From Nocardioides mangrovi (lineage in GTDB: Bacteria > Actinomycetota > Actinomycetes > Propionibacteriales > Nocardioidaceae): DNA of 64,000 bases. The first letter of the stretch is position 1. Each line of letters opens with the position of its first letter. Shown here piece by piece: positions 13,973 to 22,071 of the stretch. The notes beneath the pieces were generated by a model that saw only the letters and a list, made by a program, of their open reading frames with translations, was not told the origin of the DNA and ran no database searches. The position numbers and the translations under genes are program-made. The stretch is taken from the NCBI RefSeq assembly GCF_020073815.1, contig NZ_JAIQZJ010000014.1:62001-126000 (forward strand). The letters run 5' to 3'.

Positions 13973-15310
13973 ATGCGAGCCTCTCTTCCCCGTAGCGCGT
14001 CGGACACCGGCATGTTGGCCCTGGCACTCACGATCGGGGCCGGCGCCGGACTCGGCGCGGTGGCGTTCCGGTGGCTGGTGCTGACCTTCACCAGGGTCTT
14101 CTCGGGTCACGACGACTACTCCGACGCGGGACATGCCGCGCACCCGTGGCTCCCGGGCCTCGGCCCGTGGTTCGTCGTGGCCGCACCGGTCGTCGCCGGT
14201 CTCCTCTACGGCCCGTTGGTGCACGCCTTCGCCCGTGAGGCCCGTGGGCACGGCGTCCCCGAGGTCATGGATGCCGTCGCTCGGCGTGGAGGGCGCATCC
14301 GTCCGCAGGTGGCGGTGGTCAAGGCCCTCGCGTCGGCGCTGTGCATCGGCGGCGGTGGCTCCGTGGGTCGCGAGGGGCCGATCGTGCAGATCGGGTCGGC
14401 GCTCGGCTCGACGTTGGCTCGCCTGGTCCGCTCCGACGTCGAGCACACCCGCCTGATGGTCGCGTGCGGCGCGGCGGGCGGGATCGCGGCGACCTTCAAC
14501 GCGCCGCTCGCGGGCGTCTTCTTCGCGATGGAGCTGATCCTCGTCGACTTCGCGGCCCGCAGCTTCGGCATGGTGGTGATCTCGTCGGTCACGGCGAGCG
14601 TGATCGGACGCGCGATCCTGGGGAACGACCCCTTCCTGACGCTCCCCGAGTTCCGCGTCGAGCACGTGTCGGAGTACCTCCTCTTCGCCCTGCTGGGTGT
14701 GCTCGCCGGACTGGTCGGCGTCGGCTTCACGAGGGCCCTCTACGCGATCGAGGACGCCTGCGACGCCGTCTGGCGCGGGCCGGAGTGGCTGCGCCCCGCG
14801 GTCGGCGGGATCGTCCTCGGGCTCCTCCTGCTCGCGCTCCCCGAGATGTACGGCGTGGGCTACCCGGTCCTCGGGAACGGCGTCGCCGGCGCCTACACGG
14901 TCGGGTTCCTCGTGGTGCTCCTGCTCGCGAAGGTGGTCGCGACCAGCCTCACGATCGGCATCGGTGGGTCGGGTGGTGTCTTCGCCCCGAGCCTGTTCAT
15001 CGGCGCGATGCTGGGCGCGGCGTTCGGGCAGTCCGCCCAGGCGCTCCTGCCCGGCGTCGTCGGGGCGGCCGGAGCCTACGGGCTGATCGGCATGGGCGCG
15101 GTCTTCGCGGGCGCGGCCCGGGCTCCGATCACCGCGGTGGTGATCATGTTCGAGCTCACCGGCGAGTACACGATCATCCTGCCGCTGATGGCGGCGATCG
15201 TGCTGGCCACCGGCATCAGCCACCTCGTGTCGGCGGACTCGATCTACACGCTCAAGCTGCGGCGGCGCGGCGTCGATCTCGCGGCGGCCGTGCCGGTCAC
15301 CTCCGGGTGA
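13973..15310 (+). CDS. ClC-family chloride channel or Cl-/H+ antiporter
   Basis: A 445-residue membrane protein with the ClC signatures GGGSVGREGPIVQIGS near residue 127 (gating glutamate in GREGP) and GIGGSGGVFAPSLFIGA near residue 326, plus AGVFFAMELIL between them. About 14-18 hydrophobic segments are expected. It ends soon after the last helix, with no CBS domains, as in E. coli ClcA-like exchangers. No Shine-Dalgarno precedes the ATG, and the -10-like CATACT lies about seven bases upstream, so the mRNA may be leaderless. It is divergent from, and probably controlled by, the MarR gene. Its end overlaps the next convergent gene by 14 bases. Confidence 0.93.
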   Translation: MRASLPRSASDTGMLALALTIGAGAGLGAVAFRWLVLTFTRVFSGHDDYSDAGHAAHPWLPGLGPWFVVAAPVVAGLLYGPLVHAFAREARGHGVPEVMDAVARRGGRIRPQVAVVKALASALCIGGGGSVGREGPIVQIGSALGSTLARLVRSDVEHTRLMVACGAAGGIAATFNAPLAGVFFAMELILVDFAARSFGMVVISSVTASVIGRAILGNDPFLTLPEFRVEHVSEYLLFALLGVLAGLVGVGFTRALYAIEDACDAVWRGPEWLRPAVGGIVLGLLLLALPEMYGVGYPVLGNGVAGAYTVGFLVVLLLAKVVATSLTIGIGGSGGVFAPSLFIGAMLGAAFGQSAQALLPGVVGAAGAYGLIGMGAVFAGAARAPITAVVIMFELTGEYTIILPLMAAIVLATGISHLVSADSIYTLKLRRRGVDLAAAVPVTSG

Positions 15311-15764
15311 GGCGGAAGACCGGGATCAGCCGGTCGGTGCGCTCCTCGTACTTCGCGAAGTTGGGCCAGGTGCGCAGCATCACCTGCCAGGCCGCGGCCC
15401 GGTCGGCGTCGTGCAGCTCGGTCGCGGTGACCGGAACCTGCTTCCGGTCCCAGGTGATCTCGGCCTCGCCGGCGGCCCGGATGTTGCCGACCCACACCGG
15501 CATGTTCGGTCCGCCGAAGTAGGAGCCGGCGATCAGCCAGGTGTCGCCGTCGGGGACGCAGAGCAGCGGCGTGGTCCGGGGGATGCCGCTCTTGCGGCCG
15601 ACCACGGTCAGCATCAGGTTGGGCAGGCCGGCGATGTCGAGGATGGTCACCCGTCCACCCGTGACCTTCTGCAGGTTGCGATCCGTCCACACGACCTGCG
15701 GCAGCAGCTTGGGCATCCACGGGATCGCGCCGATGCGGATCGCGAGCGGGGTGAGCAGACCCAT
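15297..15764 (-). CDS. Deazaflavin (F420)-dependent nitroreductase family protein, Ddn-like
   Basis: A 155-residue split-barrel protein with LMLTVVGRKSGIPRTTPLLC, the typical TxGRxSGxxRxxPL F420-phosphate motif, followed by GDTWLIAGSYFGGPNMPVWVGNI. Family members use reduced F420 to reduce quinones or nitroaromatics at the membrane face. The ATG shares one base with the TerD stop (TGATG), so the two genes are coupled. The substrate is not predictable. Confidence 0.85.
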   Translation of the reverse strand: MGLLTPLAIRIGAIPWMPKLLPQVVWTDRNLQKVTGGRVTILDIAGLPNLMLTVVGRKSGIPRTTPLLCVPDGDTWLIAGSYFGGPNMPVWVGNIRAAGEAEITWDRKQVPVTATELHDADRAAAWQVMLRTWPNFAKYEERTDRLIPVFRLTRR

Positions 15765-16354
15765 CAGAGGAACCTCTCGAGGACGGCGACCGAGTCGGTC
15801 GGCTTGGTGGCGTCGACGCCCTCGCCGATGGCGAAGACCCGCCAGGCGCCCGCGTCATCGGGGTCGCGGACCAGCTTGGCCATCACCAGGCCGGTCTGCG
15901 GGACGCCGAGGGTGAGGGTGAAGCGGGCGATCTCGGTGCCCTCGCCCTCGCCGCTGTCGTCGACCAGACGGCAGTAGGCGTTGGCGATCCACTCCAGCGA
16001 GTGGCCCTGGTAGCTGGAGACGAGGAAGACGATGGTGTCGACCGGCGGGTGGACGCGGCCGAGGTCGACGTCGATCTGCTCGTCGTCGCCGCTCCCGCTG
16101 CCGGTGAGGTTGTCCCCACGGTGCACGACGGAGCCGTCGCGGGTCGCGAGGTTGTTGTAGAAGGCCACGTCGAAGAGGCGGCCGCCGGAGAACTGGAAGG
16201 CGGTCGCGTCGAGGTCGATGTTGCGGCTGCCGCCGGCACTGAGGGCGCCGGCGCCGGGCGCCTGGTCCCAGCCGACGCCGACGCGGAGCCGGCGTACGGG
16301 CGTGCCGTCAGCGGTCGCGACCGCGACCTCCTGGCCCTTGCTGAGCTCGATCAC
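15764..16354 (-). CDS. TerD family protein
   Basis: About 196 residues beginning MIELSKGQEVAVA, close to the LxKGxNVSL start of TerD/TerZ proteins, with GVGWD and the NIDLDATAF calcium-binding type motif and the FYNNL segment of the family. TerD domains bind calcium and occur in tellurite-resistance and stress operons, but a lone TerD gene does not show tellurite resistance. GTG 16354 is chosen because the family start aligns there; a GTG at 16372 in frame is the alternative. It heads a two-gene operon with the Ddn-like reductase. Confidence 0.85.
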   Translation of the reverse strand: MIELSKGQEVAVATADGTPVRRLRVGVGWDQAPGAGALSAGGSRNIDLDATAFQFSGGRLFDVAFYNNLATRDGSVVHRGDNLTGSGSGDDEQIDVDLGRVHPPVDTIVFLVSSYQGHSLEWIANAYCRLVDDSGEGEGTEIARFTLTLGVPQTGLVMAKLVRDPDDAGAWRVFAIGEGVDATKPTDSVAVLERFL

Positions 16355-16421
16355 GACGCCGAACCTACCCACGTCGGCGGCTTCAGGAACGTCTCAGGGG
16401 AGACGGGGACCATGGGTGCTG

Positions 16422-16820
16422 ATGCAGCACCATCTCTCGCCCCGCTCCCAGGCCTTCCTCGACCGGATCGACGCCTGGTCGGACGCCGGACCCCTGCGGT
16501 CCGTCGCGGTCCGGGTCGGGGTCACCGTCCTCGGTCCGCTCGTGGTGCTCGCCGGGCTCGCGATGACGGTGCTGCCGGGCCCGGGACTCGTGGTCATGGT
16601 GCTCGGCCTCGCCCTGCTGGCCCTGGAGTACCAATGGGCCCGCTCGGTGCTCGGCGGCGTCGGCGGTGTGGTCACCTGGGCCCGAGAGCTCGTCCTGCCG
16701 CGAGGCGCGTCGCCCCGTCGCCGGGCCTTCGGCCTGGCCGTCGTCGGCGCCGGGGTGGTCGCGACGACGCTGCTGACCGCCACGATCTCGACGTATGTCG
16801 GAGCTCAGGCCTTCGCCTGA
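16422..16820 (+). CDS. PGPGW-type small membrane protein
   Basis: A 132-residue protein with two hydrophobic helices around TVLPGPGLVVMVLGLALLALEY, the PGPG turn that defines the actinobacterial PGPGW/TIGR02611-like family, and a third helix near the C-terminus (FGLAVVGAGVVATTLLTATI). The function is unknown. ATG 16422 is used; GTG 16416, two codons upstream, is equally possible. Its 3' end overlaps the convergent TetR gene by 16 bases. Confidence 0.75.
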   Translation: MQHHLSPRSQAFLDRIDAWSDAGPLRSVAVRVGVTVLGPLVVLAGLAMTVLPGPGLVVMVLGLALLALEYQWARSVLGGVGGVVTWARELVLPRGASPRRRAFGLAVVGAGVVATTLLTATISTYVGAQAFA

Positions 16821-17470
16821 GGGCGATCGGCGAGCAGGGTGCGCTGCAGCACGTCGGCCAGGAGGTCGGCGTAGCTCTCCGGCGGGTAGCCGCGCCCGGC
16901 GAGCAGGGTGAACCACTCCGGGCTGTTCAACGACCAGATCAGGTCGGCGACCTGGTCGTCGCCGAGGTCCTCGCGGAGCCGCCCGGTCGCCCGGAGGTCG
17001 GCGGCGAGGAGGCGCATGTGTGCGGCGCGCCGGTCGGAGAGCGCCTGGTACTGGGCAGCGCACTCGGGCTCGGTGCGGCCGGCCTCGCGGAGCGCCAGCG
17101 CGAGGGGCACCGTGCGCGGGAGCAGGCGGCCCAACGCGGTGGCGTAGGTCCGCAGCATCTCCTCCGCGGAACCCGCGGCGCGGACCGCCCGGACGTAGTC
17201 GCGCTGCTCGGCAGGGAGTGGGGCTGGTCCCTCGGCCAGCGCCATGTCGTGGACCGCCAGCAGCAGTCGCGGTTTGCGCCCGACGGTGGTGTAGACGGTG
17301 TCGACCGAGACGCCCGCCCGGGCGGCCACGTCCTGGACCGAGGTCGCGGTGTACCCGTGCTCCGCGAAGAGGTCGCGCGCGGCGGCCAGGATCGCCTCCC
17401 GGGTGCGCTCGGCCGCCGCGCGACGCCGGCTGCCGTCGTACCTCCGGGGTGCGTTGACGTGGTCGGACAC
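16805..17470 (-). CDS. TetR family transcriptional regulator
   Basis: A 221-residue protein with a TetR DNA-binding domain (TREAILAAARDLFAEHGYTA, then SVQDVAARAGVSVDTVYTT, residues 20-65) and a C-terminal helical domain. GTG 17470 is chosen since the protein then begins 20 residues before the first helix; the frame further upstream crosses the divergent cupin gene. A long inverted repeat in the 55-base gap to the cupin gene is the likely operator. Confidence 0.9.
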   Translation of the reverse strand: MSDHVNAPRRYDGSRRRAAAERTREAILAAARDLFAEHGYTATSVQDVAARAGVSVDTVYTTVGRKPRLLLAVHDMALAEGPAPLPAEQRDYVRAVRAAGSAEEMLRTYATALGRLLPRTVPLALALREAGRTEPECAAQYQALSDRRAAHMRLLAADLRATGRLREDLGDDQVADLIWSLNSPEWFTLLAGRGYPPESYADLLADVLQRTLLADRPQAKA

Positions 17471-17482
17471 GGTGCCTATCGT

Positions 17483-17509
17483 ATTGATCCGAGACAACTT
17501 CGGATGAAT
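17483..17509. promoter_or_regulatory. Probable TetR operator (10-bp inverted repeat)
   Basis: ATTGATCCGA and TCGGATGAAT are inverted repeats matching at 9 of 10 positions with a 7-base spacer. The site lies between the divergent TetR and cupin genes and ends 16 bases before the cupin ATG. Confidence 0.65.
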
Positions 17510-17525
17510 GTGTGGGCGGTGTGTC

Positions 17526-18014
17526 ATGGCCGAGCAGCTCGTCTTCCGTGAGCCGGGTGGTGGACGTGCCACCTGGGCGATGCAGTCGCTCTTCGAGCAC
17601 CTGCTGGAGCCCGGCGAGAGCGACCGGCTGGGCGTCGCACTCGTCACCCAGCCGCCCGGTGTGGCCACCCCGCTGCACCGGCACGACCGCGAGGCCGAGG
17701 CGTTCTACGTGCTCGAGGGTCGGCTCAGCTACCAGGCCGGGGAGGAGCTCCTCGAGCTCCACGCCGGCTGCTTCATCCACCTGCCGCAGGGCGTGCCGCA
17801 CGCGTTCCGCATCCGCGGGGACGCGCCGGCCAGATTGCTGGCACTCACGGCACCGGCCGGCCTCCTGCACCTCTACGACGAGGTCGGCATCCCGGCGGCC
17901 GAGCGGCGCCTGCCCGGCGAGGACGGCCTCACTCCCGAGGTCGAGATCCCGCGTTGGATCGAGGTGGGCCCACGCTACGGGCTCGAGGTCGTCGGTCCGC
18001 CGATCCCGGAGTAG
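17526..18014 (+). CDS. Cupin domain protein
   Basis: A 162-residue single-cupin protein. PLHRHDREAEAFYVLEG holds the two histidines and glutamate of motif 1, and HLPQGVPHAF the motif-2 histidine, so it should bind a divalent metal (residues about 55-105). The enzyme activity is unknown; small cupins beside TetR genes include quercetinase-like dioxygenases and sensors. The ATG follows the operator; an upstream in-frame ATG at 17508 would lie inside the operator. Confidence 0.8.
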   Translation: MAEQLVFREPGGGRATWAMQSLFEHLLEPGESDRLGVALVTQPPGVATPLHRHDREAEAFYVLEGRLSYQAGEELLELHAGCFIHLPQGVPHAFRIRGDAPARLLALTAPAGLLHLYDEVGIPAAERRLPGEDGLTPEVEIPRWIEVGPRYGLEVVGPPIPE

Positions 18015-18017
18015 GCG

Positions 18018-19121
18018 TCAGCGGGCGGGCGCGATCCGTCCGGTCACGTCGCCGAGGGCGATCCGGCCGCCGTCGGTGCCGGGCGCGGAGTAGCGCAGCG
18101 TGACGTCGGCGCCGTCGGCGAGGAACGCCGACTCGTCTCCCCAGCCGATCTCCAGGAACGACCCCCGCTGGTCCGTCTCGGGACCGCTGATGGTGCCCGA
18201 GCCGTAGAGGTCGCCGGTGCGCAGGCGGGCGCCGTTGACGGTCATGTGGGCGAGCATCTGGGCCGGCGACCAGTACATCGAGCGGTAGGGCGGCCGGCTG
18301 ACGACCGCGCCGTCGACGACCACCTCGACGTCGATGTCGAGGCCCTTCGTGGCACCAGGACCCAGGTAGGGCAGGGGCTCCGGGTCCTGGCCGGGCAGGT
18401 CGACCCAGGCCGCGTCGAGCGCCGCGAGCGGCGTCACCCAATGGGAGATCGAGGTGGCGAAGGACTTGCCGAGGAAGGGGCCGAGCGGCACGTACTCCCA
18501 GGCCTGGATGTCGCGCGCCGACCAGTCGTTGAGCCCGACGACGCCGAAGACGTGGTCGGCGAATGCGTCGTAGGGGACCGGCGTGCCGAGCTCGGAGCCG
18601 ACGCCGACGACGAAGCCGAGCTCCGCCTCGATGTCGAGCCGCGCGGACGGGCCGAAGGCACCGCCGGGCCGCTGCCCGCTCGGGCGTACGACGGGGGTGC
18701 CCGACGCGACGACCGTGCCGGCGCGGCCGTGGTAGCCGACCGGCAGGTGCTTCCAGTTGGGCAGCAGCGGCTCCTGGTCGGGCCGGAAGATCCGGCCGAC
18801 GTTGGAGGCATGGTGCTCCGACGCGTAGAAGTCGACGTAGTCGGCGACGTCGATCGGCAGGTGCAGCTCGACGTCGGCCAGCGGCACGCGGTGCTCGCCG
18901 GACTCGGCGTAGGACCTGGCCGCCTCACGGGTCTCGCGCCAGACCTGCGGGCCGAGGCCGAGGAAGGCGTTGAGCGACGGGCTGGTCAGCTCGGGCCGGC
19001 CGGTCGCCGCGGCCAGGTCGACGACGGCGTCCTCGTGGCGGACGCCGATCCGGCGCTCGCCGCCGGCGACGGAGAAGACGCCGTACGGCAGGTGGTCGAG
19101 GCCGAAGCCGGGCGTGGTCAC
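18018..19121 (-). CDS. fahA: Fumarylacetoacetase
   Basis: A 367-residue enzyme of the FAH fold, cutting fumarylacetoacetate into fumarate and acetoacetate at the end of tyrosine/homogentisate breakdown. DFYASEHHASNVGRIFR, VGYHGRAGTVVASGTP, the metal-binding RLDIEAELGFVVG and LNDWSARDIQAWEY match true fumarylacetoacetases rather than the broader FahA-hydrolase family. It is shorter than mammalian enzymes. The ATG overlaps the preceding gene's stop by four bases, and hmgA lies just beyond on the opposite strand. Confidence 0.93.
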   Translation of the reverse strand: MTTPGFGLDHLPYGVFSVAGGERRIGVRHEDAVVDLAAATGRPELTSPSLNAFLGLGPQVWRETREAARSYAESGEHRVPLADVELHLPIDVADYVDFYASEHHASNVGRIFRPDQEPLLPNWKHLPVGYHGRAGTVVASGTPVVRPSGQRPGGAFGPSARLDIEAELGFVVGVGSELGTPVPYDAFADHVFGVVGLNDWSARDIQAWEYVPLGPFLGKSFATSISHWVTPLAALDAAWVDLPGQDPEPLPYLGPGATKGLDIDVEVVVDGAVVSRPPYRSMYWSPAQMLAHMTVNGARLRTGDLYGSGTISGPETDQRGSFLEIGWGDESAFLADGADVTLRYSAPGTDGGRIALGDVTGRIAPAR

Positions 19122-19972
19122 GAGAGGTCCTCCAGGAGTCCGAGGGCGAGCAGGTCGTCGAGCGGCTCGGAGATCGAGCAGGACCCGAACGAGGTGAACC
19201 AGCGGCGCGCGCCGGCGAGGTCGGCCTCGGCGGCGGCCTCGACCAGGGCGGCCGGCTCCCGCTGCTCGAGCGTCGCGACGACGTCATCGCGCGAGCCGCC
19301 GTCGAAGGCGAGCCGGGTCGCGAGCAGCACGTTGAGGAAGCCGTGGTGCTCGAAGCCGTCGTCGCCGGTGTGGCGTACGGCGCGGTGCAGCCCGGCCGTG
19401 CACTTGAACGGCGTCTCCCGGTCGAGTGCCGCATCGATCCAGGCGGCCACCGTCGGGGCGTCGGGGAACGCCTCCGGCGCCAGCCCACCGGTGCGGAACT
19501 TGAGCCGGTGCTCGGCTGCCGCCACCTCGTCCGCGGCGGCGAGGAAGCCCCGCTCGGAGCAGGAGGCGGGGATCTCGACGAAGACGGGCACGTGGTCGTC
19601 CAGGATGCCCTCGCTGCGGGCGGCGTCGACCGCAGCGACCACGCGCCGGGCCGCGCCCGCCGGGTCGTCCGGGTCGCGCAGCGCGAGCTCGAGGCCCTCG
19701 ATCGCGACGTGCAGCTTGCGACCCAGCGTCGCGGTGCCGGCGATCTGCCCGGCGCCGCCGGTCACCACGACGGACAGGGCGAGCGGCGTCGCCTTGAGCG
19801 CGGGGATGTCGGTGTCGCGCACGACGAAGGTGCCGACGAGATCGGCGTACCAGTCGTGCCGCCTCTCCTGATGGGCGGCCGCGGCGTCGGCGAGCGGCGC
19901 GTCGCCGGGCGGGAAGATCGCTGCATCGTCGACGAGGGCGGACCAGGGGGCCGGGAGTGCTGTGGTTGACAT
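19118..19972 (-). CDS. Unrecognised conserved-looking protein coupled to fahA
   Basis: A 284-residue soluble protein with no domain I can name. Notable stretches are VDDAAIFPPGDAPL at the start, LSVVVTGGAGQI, PVFVEIP, LKFRTGGLAPEAFP and TPFKCTAGLHRAVRH, the last followed by HHGFLNVLLA. Alternating strands and helices with KFRTGG and KCTAGLHR suggest a TIM-barrel-like fold with phosphate or carboxylate binding (inference). It is the first gene of the operon, overlaps fahA by ATGA, and is divergent from hmgA, so a step in or beside homogentisate degradation is likely. No maleylacetoacetate isomerase gene is seen nearby. Confidence 0.65.
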   Translation of the reverse strand: MSTTALPAPWSALVDDAAIFPPGDAPLADAAAAHQERRHDWYADLVGTFVVRDTDIPALKATPLALSVVVTGGAGQIAGTATLGRKLHVAIEGLELALRDPDDPAGAARRVVAAVDAARSEGILDDHVPVFVEIPASCSERGFLAAADEVAAAEHRLKFRTGGLAPEAFPDAPTVAAWIDAALDRETPFKCTAGLHRAVRHTGDDGFEHHGFLNVLLATRLAFDGGSRDDVVATLEQREPAALVEAAAEADLAGARRWFTSFGSCSISEPLDDLLALGLLEDLS

Positions 19973-20000
19973 CGCGGGTACCGTAGCACGCAGCATGAAT

Positions 20001-20020
20001 ATCGAACGATAGCGTTCGAT
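20001..20020. promoter_or_regulatory. Palindromic operator between fahA operon and hmgA
   Basis: ATCGAACGATAGCGTTCGAT consists of perfect 8-base arms around ATAG. It sits 28 bases upstream of the fahA-operon start and 24 bases upstream of hmgA, so one site could control both directions. The IclR gene just downstream of hmgA is the obvious candidate regulator. Confidence 0.7.
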
Positions 20021-20044
20021 AAACGGACAGGCGATGAGGCAGTG

Positions 20045-21220
20045 ATGGCGTACTACCGGCAGGTCGGCGAGGTCCCGCAGAAGCGACACACCCAGTTCCG
20101 CGACCCGGACGGCAAGCTCTTCTACGAGGAGCTGATGGGGGAGGAGGGCTTCTCCTCCGACTCCTCGCTGCTCTACCACCGCGGGGTGCCGTCGGCGATC
20201 GTGGCGGCCGAGGTCTGGGAGCTGCCCGACCAGTCGCGCACGCCCAACCACCCGCTCAAGCCCCGCCACCTCAAGCTGCACGACCTCGCGACCGGGACGG
20301 ACGCCGTCGCCGACCGGCGCCTCGTGCTCGGCAACAGCGACGTGCGGATCGGGTACGTCGCGACCGGCGCGGAGCCGTCGGCGTACTACCGCAACGCGAT
20401 CGGTGACGAGTGCGTGTACGTCGAGGCCGGGTCGGGCGTCGTCGAGACCGTGTTCGGGGTGCTGCCCTACCGGACCGGCGACTACGTGATCGTGCCGCGG
20501 GCGACCACGCACCGCTGGGTGCCCGCCGAGCCGAGCCGGCTCTACCCGATCGAGGCCAACAGCCACGTCGCGCCGCCGAAGCGCTACCTCTCCCGCTACG
20601 GCCAGCTCCTGGAGCACGCGCCGTACTGCGAGCGCGACCTGCACGGCCCGACCGAGCCGTTCCTCGTCGAGGGCACCGACGTCGAGGTGCTGGTGAAGCA
20701 CCGCGTCAACGGCCAGGTCGTCGGCACTCGGATGGTCTACCCGACCCACCCCTTCGACGTCGTCGGCTGGGACGGCTGCCTCTATCCGTACACGTTCAAC
20801 ATCGACGACTACATGCCGATCACCGGCAAGGTCCACCAGCCGCCGCCGGTCCACCAGGTCTTCGAGGGCCACAACTTCGTGGTCTGCAACTTCCTGCCGC
20901 GCAAGGTCGACTACCACCCGCTCGCGATCCCGGTGCCCTACTACCACTCCAACGTCGACAGCGACGAGGTCATGTTCTACGTCGGCGGCGACTACGAGGC
21001 GCGCAAGGGCTCCGGCATCGGCATCGGCTCGATCTCCCTGCACCCGGGCGGCCACGCCCACGGCCCGCAGCCGTCGGCGATCGAGGCCTCGCTGGGTGCG
21101 GAGTACTTCGAGGAGTCGGCGGTCATGGTCGACACCTTCGCCCCGCTCGACCTCGGCGAGGGCGGCCTCACCGCCGAGGACGACTCCTACGCGTGGACGT
21201 GGGCCGGCCGCAAGCTCTGA
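20045..21220 (+). CDS. hmgA: Homogentisate 1,2-dioxygenase
   Basis: A 391-residue two-cupin-like enzyme that opens the homogentisate ring to maleylacetoacetate using Fe(II) and O2. NAIGDECVYVEAGSG, YYHSNVDSDEVMFYVGG and SLHPGGHAHGPQP hold the histidines and glutamate expected to bind iron in the C-terminal domain. It is shorter than the roughly 430-residue proteobacterial enzyme, as is usual for actinobacterial forms. ATG 20045 has GAGG five bases upstream. Divergent fahA supports the assignment. Confidence 0.92.
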   Translation: MAYYRQVGEVPQKRHTQFRDPDGKLFYEELMGEEGFSSDSSLLYHRGVPSAIVAAEVWELPDQSRTPNHPLKPRHLKLHDLATGTDAVADRRLVLGNSDVRIGYVATGAEPSAYYRNAIGDECVYVEAGSGVVETVFGVLPYRTGDYVIVPRATTHRWVPAEPSRLYPIEANSHVAPPKRYLSRYGQLLEHAPYCERDLHGPTEPFLVEGTDVEVLVKHRVNGQVVGTRMVYPTHPFDVVGWDGCLYPYTFNIDDYMPITGKVHQPPPVHQVFEGHNFVVCNFLPRKVDYHPLAIPVPYYHSNVDSDEVMFYVGGDYEARKGSGIGIGSISLHPGGHAHGPQPSAIEASLGAEYFEESAVMVDTFAPLDLGEGGLTAEDDSYAWTWAGRKL

Positions 21221-21239
21221 GAACCCCGGCGTCCGCAGA

Positions 21240-21929
21240 TCACCCCAGCGCGCGGGCCAGCCGGTCCGCGCAGTCACCGACGAGCCCGGCGAGCCGCTGC
21301 TCGTCGGCCAGGTCGAAGAGCGACACTCCGACGCTGATCGGGGCGCTGTCGCGCCTCCCGGGGACGGCGCAGGAGATGCCGTAGATCGACGGGATCACCT
21401 CGCCGTAGCTGACGGCGTAGCCGCGGGTGCGGGCCTCGCCGACCTCGGTGCGCTCGTCGGCGCGCGCGGGCCGGGCGGCCAGGATCGCCATGCCCGCGGA
21501 CCCGCGGTCGATGCGGTCGAGCTGGCCGGGCCGGAAGGCGATGTGCACCGACGCACGACGGGGCTCGACGACCAGCAGCGCGCGCACGTGGTCGTCGTCC
21601 TCCTGCGAGACCAGGTGTGCCGTCGCGCCGCACTCGTCGGCGAGCTCCTCGAGCAGCGGCGTCGCCACCGCGCGCAGGTCGCGCTCGACCGGCTCCGCCA
21701 GCGGCACCAGACCGGCGCCGGGCCGGATCCGCTTGGCGCGGTCGCGGCGGACCAGTCGGTGCGCCTCGAGCGTGCGCACGAAGCGGTGCGCCACCGTCCG
21801 GTGCACGCCGATGCCGTCGGCGATCTCGGTGACGGTCAGGCCGTCGGGGTGCGCGCTGAGCAGCTCCAGCACGCGCAGTCCCGAGTGCAGCGTCTTCGAC
21901 ATCCCGCCGTCGAGCTCGACGTCCTCCAT
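21240..21929 (-). CDS. IclR family transcriptional regulator
   Basis: A 229-residue protein with an N-terminal winged helix (LTVTEIADGIGVHRTVAHRF, about residues 30-50) and a C-terminal GAF-like effector domain (ATAHLVSQEDDDHVRALLVV; SAGMAILAARPA; SVGVSLFD). IclR proteins often control aromatic catabolism. It lies between hmgA and the NTF2-SDR cluster and is divergent from the latter; the two flanking promoters carry different palindromes, so which set it controls is open. Confidence 0.9.
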   Translation of the reverse strand: MEDVELDGGMSKTLHSGLRVLELLSAHPDGLTVTEIADGIGVHRTVAHRFVRTLEAHRLVRRDRAKRIRPGAGLVPLAEPVERDLRAVATPLLEELADECGATAHLVSQEDDDHVRALLVVEPRRASVHIAFRPGQLDRIDRGSAGMAILAARPARADERTEVGEARTRGYAVSYGEVIPSIYGISCAVPGRRDSAPISVGVSLFDLADEQRLAGLVGDCADRLARALG

Positions 21930-21985
21930 GGCGCCATCCTCCCGTGTCCGCCGGCGGTCCGCCGGCTTCTTTGCCCTCGAGGGGG

Positions 21986-22015
21986 TTGACGCCCGCGATG
22001 TGACGTGCCTAACCT
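21986..22015 (+). promoter_or_regulatory. Sigma-70-type promoter for the NTF2-SDR-MFS operon
   Basis: TTGACG at 21986-21991 and TAACCT at 22010-22015 are separated by 18 bases. TAACCT fits the actinobacterial TAnnnT -10 pattern. The palindrome at 22038-22054 lies downstream of the expected start site, as for a repressor roadblock. Confidence 0.5.
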
Positions 22016-22037
22016 CCCGTGCAGTTATAGCACAGCG

Positions 22038-22054
22038 CGTGCGAATAACGCACG
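22038..22054. promoter_or_regulatory. Palindromic operator upstream of the NTF2-SDR-MFS operon
   Basis: CGTGCG-AATAA-CGCACG, perfect 6-base arms, lies 17 bases before the first gene's ATG and six bases before its AGGAGG. It is a candidate site for the divergent IclR regulator. Confidence 0.6.
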
Positions 22055-22071
22055 AATCGCAGGAGGCGGAG

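Noticed and set aside
15764..16354. Tellurite-resistance or phage-defence island around the TerD gene.
   Set aside because: Only one TerD gene is present with an F420-type reductase; no TerB, TerC or other partners and no mobile-element signs.
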